Source of the DNA: Alkalimonas sp.
GTDB taxonomy: Bacteria; Pseudomonadota; Gammaproteobacteria; Enterobacterales; Alteromonadaceae
Reading direction: 5' to 3'
DNA: 52,455 nucleotides
Assembly: GCF_020831925.1 (NCBI RefSeq)
Contig: NZ_JAFIFQ010000024.1
Span: 1 to 52,455, forward strand
Shown here: piece after piece, positions 8,104 to 15,239 of the stretch
Numbering within the stretch: position 1 is the first letter of the stretch
Layout: each line of letters begins with the position of its first letter
The notes under the pieces: model-generated
Told to the model about the DNA's origin: nothing
The model's database searches: none
What the model saw: the letters and a program-made list of their open reading frames with translations, nothing else
Program-made: the position numbers and the translations under genes

Positions 8104-8595
8104 CTTGCGTCTTGTGCTCAGCATCCTGCTGTTGCTGTCCTTGCCTGGCTTCCTGTGCCCTCATCCCGAAGGTTCCCTGCCTGGCTTCCTAGCCGTGTCC
8201 TGTTGTCCTTAGAAGCGGCTTCTTGCTGCCTCACACTCATCCTGAGTGGTCCTGCTTCATCCTTGGGTTCCATCTGCGCTAGTCAATCGAAATCCTGTCG
8301 ATCGTGGCGTCCTGCCTGGTCCCTTTACTGACTTTATCCTAAAGTCACTTGCTATCCATTGCGTGTCCTGTGCATCCTGCCCTGGCCACCTTGCCATGGT
8401 CACTCGTCCTGAGTGAGTCCTGTGGTCATCCTGACCGGCTTCCATTGCCTGCATGTCGTCCTATCATGCGGGTTCGTCCTGAACCTGTCCTGAATCGTCC
8501 TTCACACACCCTGTGCATCGCTATTCACTTAAAATGACATATAATAAGTGACATCCTGTTGCGTCTTGTTCATCCTGAACCTGTCATCCGCTGAC
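8069..8595 (-). ncRNA. csrB: CsrB-family regulatory RNA that sequesters CsrA
   Basis: Read on the minus strand, about 527 bases contain roughly 30 GGA motifs, 16 of them in CAGGA. Many sit in loops of small perfect hairpins, for example GTTCAGGATGAAC (8569-8581), CACTCAGGATGAGTG (8235-8249), CACTCAGGACGAGTG (8401-8415), GGTCAGGATGACC and GGTTCAGGACGAACC. This is the hallmark of CsrB/CsrC/RsmZ RNAs, whose loops bind CsrA dimers and relieve translational repression. A promoter, a GacA-type upstream box and a terminator frame it. It is longer than E. coli CsrB (about 369 nt). Both ends are estimated. Reading frames that cross this region on either strand are artefacts. Confidence 0.88.
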
Positions 8596-8601
8596 ATGGC
8601 T

Positions 8602-8630
8602 ATTATCTGCTGAACCAGCGGCGACAACCA
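8602..8630 (-). promoter_or_regulatory. Probable sigma-70 promoter of the CsrB-like RNA
   Basis: On the minus strand TGGTTG (8630-8625) and GATAAT (8607-8602) are separated by 17 bases. Transcription would begin near 8595, just before the first GGA hairpin (GTCAGCGGATGAC). The -35 element is weak, consistent with dependence on an activator. The DNA behind it (8650-8705) is strikingly AT-rich, as expected for a bendable, IHF-type upstream region. Confidence 0.55.
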
Positions 8631-8764
8631 GCGAGTGTAAGGAAAAATCTTTGTTGTCATATTATTGTAAAAGTGGATTTTATTTTTAATTTTCATATAA
8701 AACAGTAAGATATGCATTAAGAGTGCGATGTGTAAGGCAGCTTTTGCCGCTTTGGCGCACTTGT

Positions 8765-8784
8765 TTGTGAGATATATCTCACAA
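8765..8784. promoter_or_regulatory. GacA/UvrY-type palindrome upstream of csrB
   Basis: A perfect 20-bp palindrome, TTGTGAGATATATCTCACAA, has the layout TGTRAG-N6-CTYACA of the GacA/UvrY upstream activating sequence (published consensus TGTAAG-N6-CTTACA). Its centre (8774.5) lies about 180 bases upstream of the inferred csrB start, the distance known for csrB and rsmY/rsmZ boxes. It also lies about 90 bases before the divergent peroxidase gene, so it could serve both. The spacing of the TGTGA halves (8 bases) excludes a standard CRP site. Confidence 0.6.
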
Positions 8785-8866
8785 GGAAATAGGATAATTG
8801 TCTTTTTAGCTCGCTGGACAAGGCGAAGCTTTACCACTGTTCAAGGATTAAAGGAGTACAAAACGC

Positions 8867-9799
8867 ATGGCAAGAGAGCAACTGGGCATCTGTGCGGAAG
8901 CCAATTTGCATGGGGATTATCTGCTTTTAAATGCGTTGGATGGACAAGAAAGCTTTATCAGACAGCAACTAGCGCAGATCCCTGCATTGCTCAGCCAACT
9001 GGCTGATCACTTTTCCGAAGCTATGCTGACCGGTGTGGTCGCCATTGGTGCCAGTTACTGGGATAGTTTGTATCCTCAGGCGCGGCCAGCCGGTTTGTTG
9101 CCTTTTCCGGTATTGGAGTCATCCGAGCTATTGATGCCGGCCGACTCATTTGATTTGCTGTTGCAAATCCGCTCTGATCGGCAGGATGTCAATTATCTGG
9201 TGGCACAGCAGGTCTATCAGATGTTGGCACCTGCGGTTGAGCTGGTGGAGCAAATGCGCGGCTTTCGGTATCTGGATGGCCGGGATTTGACGGGCTTTAT
9301 TGATGCGCCAGAAGCGGTTCGTGGTCGCAAACGGCGGGAACTGGCATTATTGACTGTGGAGCAGGAGCCGCAGTTCGCGGCTGGCAGTTATCTGCATCTG
9401 CAGCGCTTTCGGCACGACATTAAGCGCTGGCAGTTGCTACCTGTTTCCGCTCAGCAAGCCATTATTGGCCGTAATAAAGCCGATGGTGACTGGCTGCCGT
9501 TGGCGCAGTTGGAAGCGGACTGCCACAGCCTGTGTTTTTATCAGGATAAAGATCGCAAGCAGCCATTGCCGCTGCTGACTCAGAACATGCCTTTTGCCGA
9601 TTTAAAGCAACAAGGACTGCTCTGGTTGTCGTGCAGTGCAGACAGCACCGCTTTTGAAACCCTGATGCGGCAGCGGCTGGGTTTAAATGAGTTGGCGGTT
9701 GATGCTTACGATCGCCTGCTCGATTACAGCCAGGCCGACCTCGGGGCGGCGTTTTTTGCCCCTTCGGTCAGCTTTTTAGAGCAGTTTGAGCGTGGTTGA
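8867..9799 (+). CDS. Dyp-type haem peroxidase (YfeX-like) with an altered distal motif
   Basis: The 310-residue protein resembles YfeX-type dye-decolourising peroxidases: FDLLLQIRSDRQDVNYLVAQ, then MRGFRYLDGRDLTGFIDAPEA, then LHLQRFRHDIKRWQLLPVSAQQAIIGR. The probable proximal haem ligand is H183 and the distal aspartate D146. The usual distal GFxDGTEN is GFIDAPEA here, so the Gly and Asn after the aspartate are lost. No signal peptide is seen; these enzymes use H2O2 to oxidise dyes or porphyrins in the cytoplasm. The start has an AAGGAG site. It is divergent from csrB and converges with argR. Confidence 0.82.
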   Translation: MAREQLGICAEANLHGDYLLLNALDGQESFIRQQLAQIPALLSQLADHFSEAMLTGVVAIGASYWDSLYPQARPAGLLPFPVLESSELLMPADSFDLLLQIRSDRQDVNYLVAQQVYQMLAPAVELVEQMRGFRYLDGRDLTGFIDAPEAVRGRKRRELALLTVEQEPQFAAGSYLHLQRFRHDIKRWQLLPVSAQQAIIGRNKADGDWLPLAQLEADCHSLCFYQDKDRKQPLPLLTQNMPFADLKQQGLLWLSCSADSTAFETLMRQRLGLNELAVDAYDRLLDYSQADLGAAFFAPSVSFLEQFERG

Positions 9800-9817
9800 G
9801 TCAGGGTGCTTTAGCGC

Positions 9818-10285
9818 CTAAACTTTTTCGAATAGCTCGGTTACTTTTTCCAGTGTGAAGTTGATATTCTTCACGCTGATCGGAGCTATAAAGATGGTAT
9901 CGTCACCAGCGATGGTGCCCAGCACGCCTTCTGCTTTGCCAACGGAGTCCAGCAGCCGGGCGATCAACTGAGCGGCACCTGGGCTGGTACGAATGATGAT
10001 CATCACATCGTTGTGCTCGATATCCAGTACCAACTGACGCAGAGGGCTTTTGGTGGTCGGTACTCCGAGCTCTGGTGGTAAACTGTATACCATTTCCTGC
10101 TTGGCATTACGAGTACGAACAGCACCGTATTTGCTAAGCATGCGCGACACTTTGGACTGACTGACGTTGTCAAAGCCCAGTGCTTTGAGTGCGTCGACGA
10201 TATCGCCTTGTGAACCAAAGCGCTCTTCTTTCAGCAAATTTTTAAATGCCTGGATCAGGGCTTCTTGTTTGGATTGCTTGGTCAT
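9818..10285 (-). CDS. argR: Arginine repressor ArgR
   Basis: The 155-residue protein has the ArgR winged helix-turn-helix (residues about 1-70, with [15 protein letters not shown] and [19 protein letters not shown]) and the C-terminal arginine-binding, hexamer-forming domain ([14 protein letters not shown] and [13 protein letters not shown]). It represses arginine biosynthesis when bound to L-arginine. The ATG at 10285 gives the usual length; the longer frame to 10414 would add 43 residues across the promoter and was rejected. It is divergent from mdh, the same arrangement as in E. coli. Confidence 0.94.
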   Translation of the reverse strand: MTKQSKQEALIQAFKNLLKEERFGSQGDIVDALKALGFDNVSQSKVSRMLSKYGAVRTRNAKQEMVYSLPPELGVPTTKSPLRQLVLDIEHNDVMIIIRTSPGAAQLIARLLDSVGKAEGVLGTIAGDDTIFIAPISVKNINFTLEKVTELFEKV

Positions 10286-10391
10286 AATGGTCACTTTTCT
10301 ATACGACTGCACTATTCTGGCAAGGTCAGTGCAGGGTGTTATATTACTAAAGTCTGTGCAGTAAATTAACTCAAAATGGGGTAAAATACCC

Positions 10392-10424
10392 GCGATTTTA
10401 TTCAATGCATGCATATTTATGCCT
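10392..10424. promoter_or_regulatory. Possible ARG boxes in the argR-mdh intergenic region
   Basis: On the minus strand the region reads GGCATAAATATGCATGC followed by ATTGAATAAAATCG. The first resembles the E. coli argR box TTTGCATAAAAATTCATC, and the second is a good half-site. Two ARG boxes a few bases apart are the norm for ArgR hexamers, so autoregulation is plausible. The match is imperfect. Confidence 0.35.
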
Positions 10425-10452
10425 GCTTACCAGTTGAACAAGGGGATTTCCA

Positions 10453-11391
10453 ATGAAAGTAGCTGTGTTAGGTGCGGCCGGTGGGATTGGCCAGGCGTTA
10501 TCGTTGTTATTGAAGCTGGACTTGCCAGCCGGGACTGAACTGGCCCTGTATGACCTGGCGCCGGTTACCCCGGGCGTAGCCGTGGATTTAAGCCATATCC
10601 CAACCGCTGTGCAGGTAAAAGGCTATGGTAAAGATGATTTGGCACCGGCTCTGAAGGGGGCTGATGTGGTAATGATCCCGGCCGGTATGCCACGCAAGCC
10701 TGGCATGGACCGCTCCGATCTGTTCAATGTGAACGCCAATGTAGTGAAAACCCTGGCTGAAGCCATTGTTGAGCAGTGTCCGAAAGCCTTGGTTGGCGTG
10801 ATTACCAACCCGGTCAATACCACGGTTGCCATTGCTGCTGAAGTATTCAAGAAAGCTGGCACCTACGATCCGAGTCGTTTATTTGGTGTGACTACGCTGG
10901 ACGTGATCCGTGCAGAGACTTTTGTCGCTGAATTAAAAGGCAAGAACCCAGCGGATATCACAGTGCCGGTGATCGGTGGTCACAGTGGTACCACTATTTT
11001 GCCTTTGCTGTCTCAGGTAGCTGGCGTTAGCTTTAGTGATGAAGAAGTGGCTGCGTTAACGCATCGTATCCAAAATGCAGGTACCGAGGTAGTGGAAGCC
11101 AAAGCAGGTGGCGGTTCAGCAACCTTGTCGATGGGTCAGGCGGCGGCGCGTTTCTGCGTGTCTCTGGTCAAAGGTTTACAAGGTGTGGAAGTTACTGAGT
11201 ACGCTTATGTCGAAGGCGAAGGGGAGCATGCCCGTTTCTTTGCACAGCCACTGGTGCTGGGTAAGCAGGGTGTTGAGCGTCTGTTGCCTGTTGGCAGCCT
11301 GAGTGCCTTTGAGCAAAAAGCCATGAACGAGATGCTGCCAACCCTGCAAGCGGATATCAAGCTGGGTGAAGATTTCGTGCATAATGCTTAA
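10453..11391 (+). CDS. mdh: NAD-dependent malate dehydrogenase
   Basis: A 312-residue enzyme of the gammaproteobacterial Mdh type. It starts [20 protein letters not shown] (NAD-binding glycine loop) and includes [17 protein letters not shown] (substrate loop with both arginines), [10 protein letters not shown], and the catalytic histidine in [13 protein letters not shown]. It interconverts malate and oxaloacetate in the TCA cycle. The CDS is monocistronic, begins with an AAGGGG ribosome site and ends in a strong hairpin terminator. Confidence 0.96.
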   Translation: MKVAVLGAAGGIGQALSLLLKLDLPAGTELALYDLAPVTPGVAVDLSHIPTAVQVKGYGKDDLAPALKGADVVMIPAGMPRKPGMDRSDLFNVNANVVKTLAEAIVEQCPKALVGVITNPVNTTVAIAAEVFKKAGTYDPSRLFGVTTLDVIRAETFVAELKGKNPADITVPVIGGHSGTTILPLLSQVAGVSFSDEEVAALTHRIQNAGTEVVEAKAGGGSATLSMGQAAARFCVSLVKGLQGVEVTEYAYVEGEGEHARFFAQPLVLGKQGVERLLPVGSLSAFEQKAMNEMLPTLQADIKLGEDFVHNA

Positions 11392-11410
11392 TTGTTTGAT
11401 TTTTTAATAA

Positions 11411-11440
11411 AAAACCGTGCTGCAAAGCACGGTTTTTTTA
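11411..11440. terminator. Bidirectional terminator between mdh and bactofilin
   Basis: An 11-bp perfect stem (AAAACCGTGCT with AGCACGGTTTT) closes a GCAA tetraloop and is flanked by A and T tracts on both sides, so it can end both the mdh transcript and the convergent bactofilin transcript. Confidence 0.9.
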
Positions 11441-11456
11441 TGGCTGATGGTGGCAA

Positions 11457-11897
11457 TTAGCTGGCGGAGCTTTCTTTCTTACTGGCTTTATCGTTGGTTA
11501 ACTCGGCCTTGGCTCCATGCTGCTGCAGTTTGACGACCTGATCTTCCGTGGTCGGCTGGCTTTCACCGATAAAATGGCCCCCTCGTTCAATGCTGAGCTC
11601 ATCACTGTGAATGGTGCCCTGAGCTTTACCATGTGGCAGAATTTCTACATGGTTGGCATAGCACTCACCTTCAAAAAGGCCATTGATAATCACTTTATCC
11701 GCAATGATCTCACCTTTCACTCTGCCGGAGCGGCTGATGATCAGGGTTTTTTCGGTATTAATTTTCCCTTCCATGTAGCCATCTACGTGAATATCGCAGG
11801 TTAATCGGAAACTTCCGTGGAAGGAGCTGCCTTGTGCGATGACAGTAGCAGCTGATTGCTTACCTTTGTTTCCAGCATGCTGACTAAAGAATCCCAT
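11457..11897 (-). CDS. Bactofilin (polymer-forming cytoskeletal protein)
   Basis: The 146-residue protein has the bactofilin core: a short N-terminal tail, then repeated beta-helix turns (SSFHGSFRLTCDIHVDGYMEG, KTLIISRSGRVKGEI, KVIINGLFEGECYANHVEI, AQGTIHSDELSIERGGHFIG), then a flexible polar C-terminus. Bactofilins self-assemble without nucleotide and act as scaffolds for cell-wall enzymes. The ATG at 11897 has an AGGAGT site; the longer frame to 11948 was rejected. Its 5' end overlaps the 3' end of the M23 peptidase gene by 97 bases, and this pairing is known elsewhere (CcmA with M23 peptidases in Helicobacter). Confidence 0.88.
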   Translation of the reverse strand: MGFFSQHAGNKGKQSAATVIAQGSSFHGSFRLTCDIHVDGYMEGKINTEKTLIISRSGRVKGEIIADKVIINGLFEGECYANHVEILPHGKAQGTIHSDELSIERGGHFIGESQPTTEDQVVKLQQHGAKAELTNDKASKKESSAS

Positions 11898-12754
11898 TGA
11901 ATACTCCTTTCCTGTGCAAATACATGGTCGAAGTTGGTCGCATCCCAATCCATAAAGGCTTGTGGATTAATGGGCCGATCAAGAAAGTGGACTTCGTAAT
12001 GCAAATGAGGTGCGGTCGAGGCACCTGTATTTCCAACAGTGGCAATCAACTGGCCTTTTTCAACAAAGCTGCCAGCGCTGACTTTGAATTCGTGCAAATG
12101 CGCATAGAGGGTGGCAAAACCAAAGGCATGGCGAATTTTCAACAGATTGCCATAGCCGCTGTTGCTGGGGCGGACACTTTCTACCACACCGTCGGCAGGT
12201 GCGTAGATGGGAGTACCGCGGTTGGCCGCTAAATCGACACCGCGATGATGGCGCTGATTGCCGTGAATTGGGTGAGTACGATTACCAAAGCGGGATGAAC
12301 GATACCGAAACTCCAATGGCGAACCGCTTGGGATCATTTGCAGCATGGTGCTTCGCACGGCGGAGTTGATGGTGGCAATATCCAGACGTTGATCAAGGTT
12401 TTGATTGCTGTAGACCTGATCCAGCCCAAGCGCCTGCTCAATTTCGCCAAGGCGACTGGTTGCCATGTAGATTTCATCACTGCGTTCAGCCAGTTCATCT
12501 TCGAGGTTGTGGCGGTGGCTTTCTAACAAAGCAATATTGGCTAGCAGTTGCTCGGTATGCTGTTCCAGCGCGAGCTGTTGCTGGTGGTGTTGTTCCACCT
12601 TGTTCAGCAGGTAGTTGACAAAAATAATGGTGCCGAAGGTTACCAAACCCAGCATCATAGCAACGATAACAAAATAGCGGCGCAGCAGCTTACCAATGGT
12701 GTAATGGCGTGAGCCATGGATACTGGATATGGATATAAGCAGTCTGTCTTTCAT
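11801..12754 (-). CDS. Membrane-anchored M23 (LytM-type) peptidoglycan peptidase
   Basis: The 317-residue protein has an N-terminal transmembrane helix (about residues 28-52), a coiled coil with HHQQQLALEQHTEQLL and ESHRHNLEDEL (about 53-110), and an M23 metallopeptidase domain (about 155-270). The zinc motifs are H-x-x-x-D (HHRGVDLA) and H-x-H (APHLHYEVHF). It probably cleaves peptide cross-links in the periplasm. It is cotranscribed with the bactofilin gene and overlaps it by 97 bases, suggesting a bactofilin-guided cell-shape hydrolase. Confidence 0.87.
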   Translation of the reverse strand: MKDRLLISISSIHGSRHYTIGKLLRRYFVIVAMMLGLVTFGTIIFVNYLLNKVEQHHQQQLALEQHTEQLLANIALLESHRHNLEDELAERSDEIYMATSRLGEIEQALGLDQVYSNQNLDQRLDIATINSAVRSTMLQMIPSGSPLEFRYRSSRFGNRTHPIHGNQRHHRGVDLAANRGTPIYAPADGVVESVRPSNSGYGNLLKIRHAFGFATLYAHLHEFKVSAGSFVEKGQLIATVGNTGASTAPHLHYEVHFLDRPINPQAFMDWDATNFDHVFAQERSIQWDSLVSMLETKVSNQLLLSSHKAAPSTEVSD

Positions 12755-12837
12755 ACTACCTGCTGGCTGAGTTTATTCGCGGCGAAAAGAACTGAAAATA
12801 AGGTGAATTAACGATGCTGTCAAGTTTTGTGCAAATA

Positions 12838-12872
12838 AGCTTCACCCGGAAGCGGTGCTGCCGGGCGAAGCT
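12838..12872 (-). terminator. Probable terminator after the slyD-like gene
   Basis: The arms AGCTTC-x-CCCGG and CCGGG-x-GAAGCT form an 11-bp stem with one mismatch pair and an 11-base loop. On the minus strand it is followed by TTATTTG, a weak T tract. It lies 10 bases past the stop codon of the FKBP gene. Confidence 0.5.
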
Positions 12873-12881
12873 AAACTGGCA

Positions 12882-13367
12882 TTAATGGCCTGCAGTGCCA
12901 TCCAAGCCATGGGCATGGCCATGGGCGATTTCATCTTCTGTAGCGTCACGGACCTGCACAACTTCGACATCGAAGGTTAAATCAATACCGGATAACGGAT
13001 GGTTACCATCCACGACGACTTCTTCATCACCGACTTCGATAATGATTACGGAGTGCTCGCGTCCATCCGGACCTGCTGCCCGAAAACGCATGCCAACATC
13101 CACGTCCATGCCTTCAAACATAGAGCGTGGTACCGATTGAATCAGTTGGTCATGGCGCTCACCATAGGCCTCAGCCGCTTCGATGGTGGCATTAAAAGTA
13201 TCGCCCGGTGCTTTGCCGGCCAGCGCCTTTTCCAGGCCTGGGATCAGGGAGCCGTGACCATAAAGAAAAATCAGCGGGTCGCCGCCAAAGGATGAATCCA
13301 GTTCAGTGCCCTGTGGATCGGTCACTTTGTAATGCATGGCGACAACTTTGTTTTGCGAAATAGACAT
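12882..13367 (-). CDS. FKBP-type peptidyl-prolyl isomerase, SlyD-like
   Basis: The 161-residue protein has the SlyD architecture: an N-terminal FKBP part (VVAMHYKVTDPQGTELDSS, PLIFLYGHGSLIPGLEKAL), an inserted chaperone flap (about residues 70-125) and a return to the FKBP fold (GNHPLSGIDLTFDVEV). The tail is short and His-rich (HGHAHGLDGTAGH) instead of the long metal-binding tail of E. coli SlyD. It catalyses prolyl isomerisation and acts as a chaperone in the cytoplasm. It sits downstream of ygfZ with a 12-base gap and may be cotranscribed with it. Confidence 0.88.
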   Translation of the reverse strand: MSISQNKVVAMHYKVTDPQGTELDSSFGGDPLIFLYGHGSLIPGLEKALAGKAPGDTFNATIEAAEAYGERHDQLIQSVPRSMFEGMDVDVGMRFRAAGPDGREHSVIIIEVGDEEVVVDGNHPLSGIDLTFDVEVVQVRDATEDEIAHGHAHGLDGTAGH

Positions 13368-13378
13368 GAAGACCTCAG

Positions 13379-14359
13379 TTATTGAAGGGTGTATGGCAAG
13401 GGTTGCAACTCAAGCAACGTCTCAGGCTCAGTTGCCAACCTCAGCTGTGTGTTCGCTGTTGTATCATTCGGCAGTACCGCCAGCAACCAAAGTTGCTGAT
13501 TCACATTGACGGCATTGATGACCTGGCCAGCCCGACGCCAGTTTGTATCCAGCTGCATTTCAATATCACTTCCCGCAACAGGAGTGCTGTTGGCCGTGGC
13601 CGACAAAATATAAGCAGCGCGTTTGTTTTTTCCCAGGTACTTCATCCGGGCGACCATTTCCTGGCCGAGATAACAGCCTTTATCAAAGCTGATAGCATCC
13701 TGTGCTTGTAAGTTTAGCATTTGTGGCACGTACTGGCCGATGCTTTCTTGCTCCAGATAACAAAAACCATGCTGAATATGTGCCTGCAACCAACGGGTGG
13801 GCGCCGCAAATGGCAGTGTGCCATCGTTCAGCAATTGGTGGGCTTGTTGATGACTGCATAGCAGCAGGTAATGATCGTTGGTTAAGGCCAGTAAGTGCAT
13901 GGCTTGTTGTTGCTGTCGTTGTCCGCTGCCAAGCATTGTAAAACCGAGCTGTTGCACCAATGCATTTACATCGGCTTCAGCACCAGTAATGCCAAATACG
14001 GCCCATTGCTGTTGGCCTGGTTCAAAACTGACTTTGGAGAAAACACCAAATTTTTGCCATTGAGCTAAAGAGGCGGCCAACTCATCGCGGTAGGCCACTA
14101 CCAGTAAATCGTTGTTACTTTGCTGCAACAGGTGAAACACCGACCACATCTTGCCTTTGGCATCGCAATGAGCTCCGCGCAAAAAGTTATCCGGCGTTAG
14201 GCGCCGCAAGTCGCAAGTCGTTTGGCTTTGCAGATACTTTTCAGCATCCGGCCCATGCACTCGCAGTACATCAAAGCCAGGCAATGGGACGATGCAGGCA
14301 GCGCTTGGTTGATTGGAAAGATGGGCCAGTTGTTCGGCCTGGATCCAGCTGGATTGCAT
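13379..14359 (-). CDS. ygfZ: Folate-dependent Fe-S cluster protein YgfZ
   Basis: The 326-residue protein is a GcvT-fold YgfZ/IBA57-type protein. The diagnostic motif K-G-C-Y-x-G-Q-E is present (FDKGCYLGQEMVARMKYLG, around residue 228), with its essential cysteine. The N-terminal part contains FDVLRVHGPDAEKYLQSQTTCD. YgfZ binds tetrahydrofolate and helps assemble or repair Fe-S enzymes such as MiaB. It is divergent from sdhE-ygfX, a conserved neighbourhood in gammaproteobacteria. Confidence 0.92.
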   Translation of the reverse strand: MQSSWIQAEQLAHLSNQPSAACIVPLPGFDVLRVHGPDAEKYLQSQTTCDLRRLTPDNFLRGAHCDAKGKMWSVFHLLQQSNNDLLVVAYRDELAASLAQWQKFGVFSKVSFEPGQQQWAVFGITGAEADVNALVQQLGFTMLGSGQRQQQQAMHLLALTNDHYLLLCSHQQAHQLLNDGTLPFAAPTRWLQAHIQHGFCYLEQESIGQYVPQMLNLQAQDAISFDKGCYLGQEMVARMKYLGKNKRAAYILSATANSTPVAGSDIEMQLDTNWRRAGQVINAVNVNQQLWLLAVLPNDTTANTQLRLATEPETLLELQPLPYTLQ

Positions 14360-14539
14360 AGGTTTACGCTTCGTATAAAGAGCACATTATGACGATCATT
14401 GGGGATTTCGACCAAAAGCTCAACCCCGGGGGCGTATTTTTCTTAGCAACTTCTGCGACCGGGCCATATCGGCCTGGGCTTTTTTAGGTATAATTCAGAC
14501 AAACTGGTCAGACTCACCTCACTCAGGAGCATTGTGTTG

Positions 14540-14791
14540 ATGTCGGAATTAATGAGTAAACCACGCTTACGCTGGGCCTGCCGACGCGGCATGCTGGAGC
14601 TCGATGTGCTGTTGGCGCCTTTTGTTGAGGAGGGCTACGATGCTCTTAGCCTGGCTGATAAACAGGTATTTGAGCGGCTGCTGGCCTGCGATGATCCGGA
14701 TCTGTTTGCCTGGTTTATGGGGCATGCCAAGAGTGATGATGCCGAGTTGCAACGTTTGATTGGCGTGATTCTGGATCGTGTTCGCGTCTAG
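14540..14791 (+). CDS. sdhE: Succinate dehydrogenase assembly factor SdhE
   Basis: The 83-residue protein has the SdhE (YgfY) signature RWACRRGMLELDVLL, with the conserved RGM motif needed for attaching FAD to SdhA, and FERLLACDDPDLFAWFMG. An AGGAG site at 14525-14529 could serve GTG 14534, TTG 14537 or ATG 14540; the ATG gives the N-terminal length seen in E. coli. It overlaps ygfX by 14 bases, as in the E. coli ygfY-ygfX (cptBA) pair. Confidence 0.92.
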   Translation: MSELMSKPRLRWACRRGMLELDVLLAPFVEEGYDALSLADKQVFERLLACDDPDLFAWFMGHAKSDDAELQRLIGVILDRVRV

Positions 14792-15221
14792 CATCAGCGT
14801 CAGTCGCTCCCGATGGCGACGTGGGCTGCTGTTGGTTTTGTTGGCTGCGGCTCTGGTGCAAAGTCTGTTACTGCCATTGCAAGGTCTTTGGCTGGCACTG
14901 TTTTTGTTGATCTGGTTTGCCTTTGCCTGGATTTGGTGGCAGAGCTGGCAGCAGGCAGAGCCGTCACACACCTTGCTGCTTGGTGACATGGGTGAGGTTC
15001 GGTGGTTACCCGCTGATCGTCCGTCTGGTGTGCTACTTGCTAAAAGTCTGGTGTTGCCCTGGGCCATTTGGCTTTGCTGGCGCACGGCACCGGACAAAAA
15101 GGCGCCGGCCGGCCGATTGCAGCAGTACTGGCTTTTGGCCGATCAATGCAGCGATGCAGATTTTCGTGCGCTGGCCAGAGCCATCCGTCAATGCCGCTGG
15201 CAACAAGCTCCTGTCAACTAA
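14778..15221 (+). CDS. ygfX: YgfX (CptA)-like membrane protein
   Basis: The 147-residue product has two adjacent hydrophobic helices (about residues 16-55) after a basic N-terminus, then a soluble domain with GDMGEVRW and LPWAIWLCWR and a C-terminal ADFRALARAIRQCR segment. This is the YgfX layout; in E. coli it forms a pair with SdhE and was described as the toxin CptA affecting cytoskeletal proteins. The start is a GTG at 14778 inside the end of sdhE. Assignment rests mainly on context and topology. Confidence 0.75.
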   Translation: MFASSISVSRSRWRRGLLLVLLAAALVQSLLLPLQGLWLALFLLIWFAFAWIWWQSWQQAEPSHTLLLGDMGEVRWLPADRPSGVLLAKSLVLPWAIWLCWRTAPDKKAPAGRLQQYWLLADQCSDADFRALARAIRQCRWQQAPVN

Positions 15222-15239
15222 GCCTGGAATACGACAGGC

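Noticed and set aside
8053-8537. Short open frames and a dense TCCTG repeat that could look like coding sequence or a degenerate repeat array
   Set aside because: No regular unit length or spacers exist, so it is not a CRISPR or satellite. On the minus strand the motif becomes CAGGA in hairpin loops, which the CsrB-like RNA explains fully.
8766-8783. CRP site reading of the palindrome TGTGA...TCACA
   Set aside because: The half-sites are 8 bases apart instead of the 6 required for CRP; the GacA/UvrY layout fits better.
10286-10414. 43-residue N-terminal extension of ArgR
   Set aside because: It would run through the promoter and ARG-box region, and is absent from the family.
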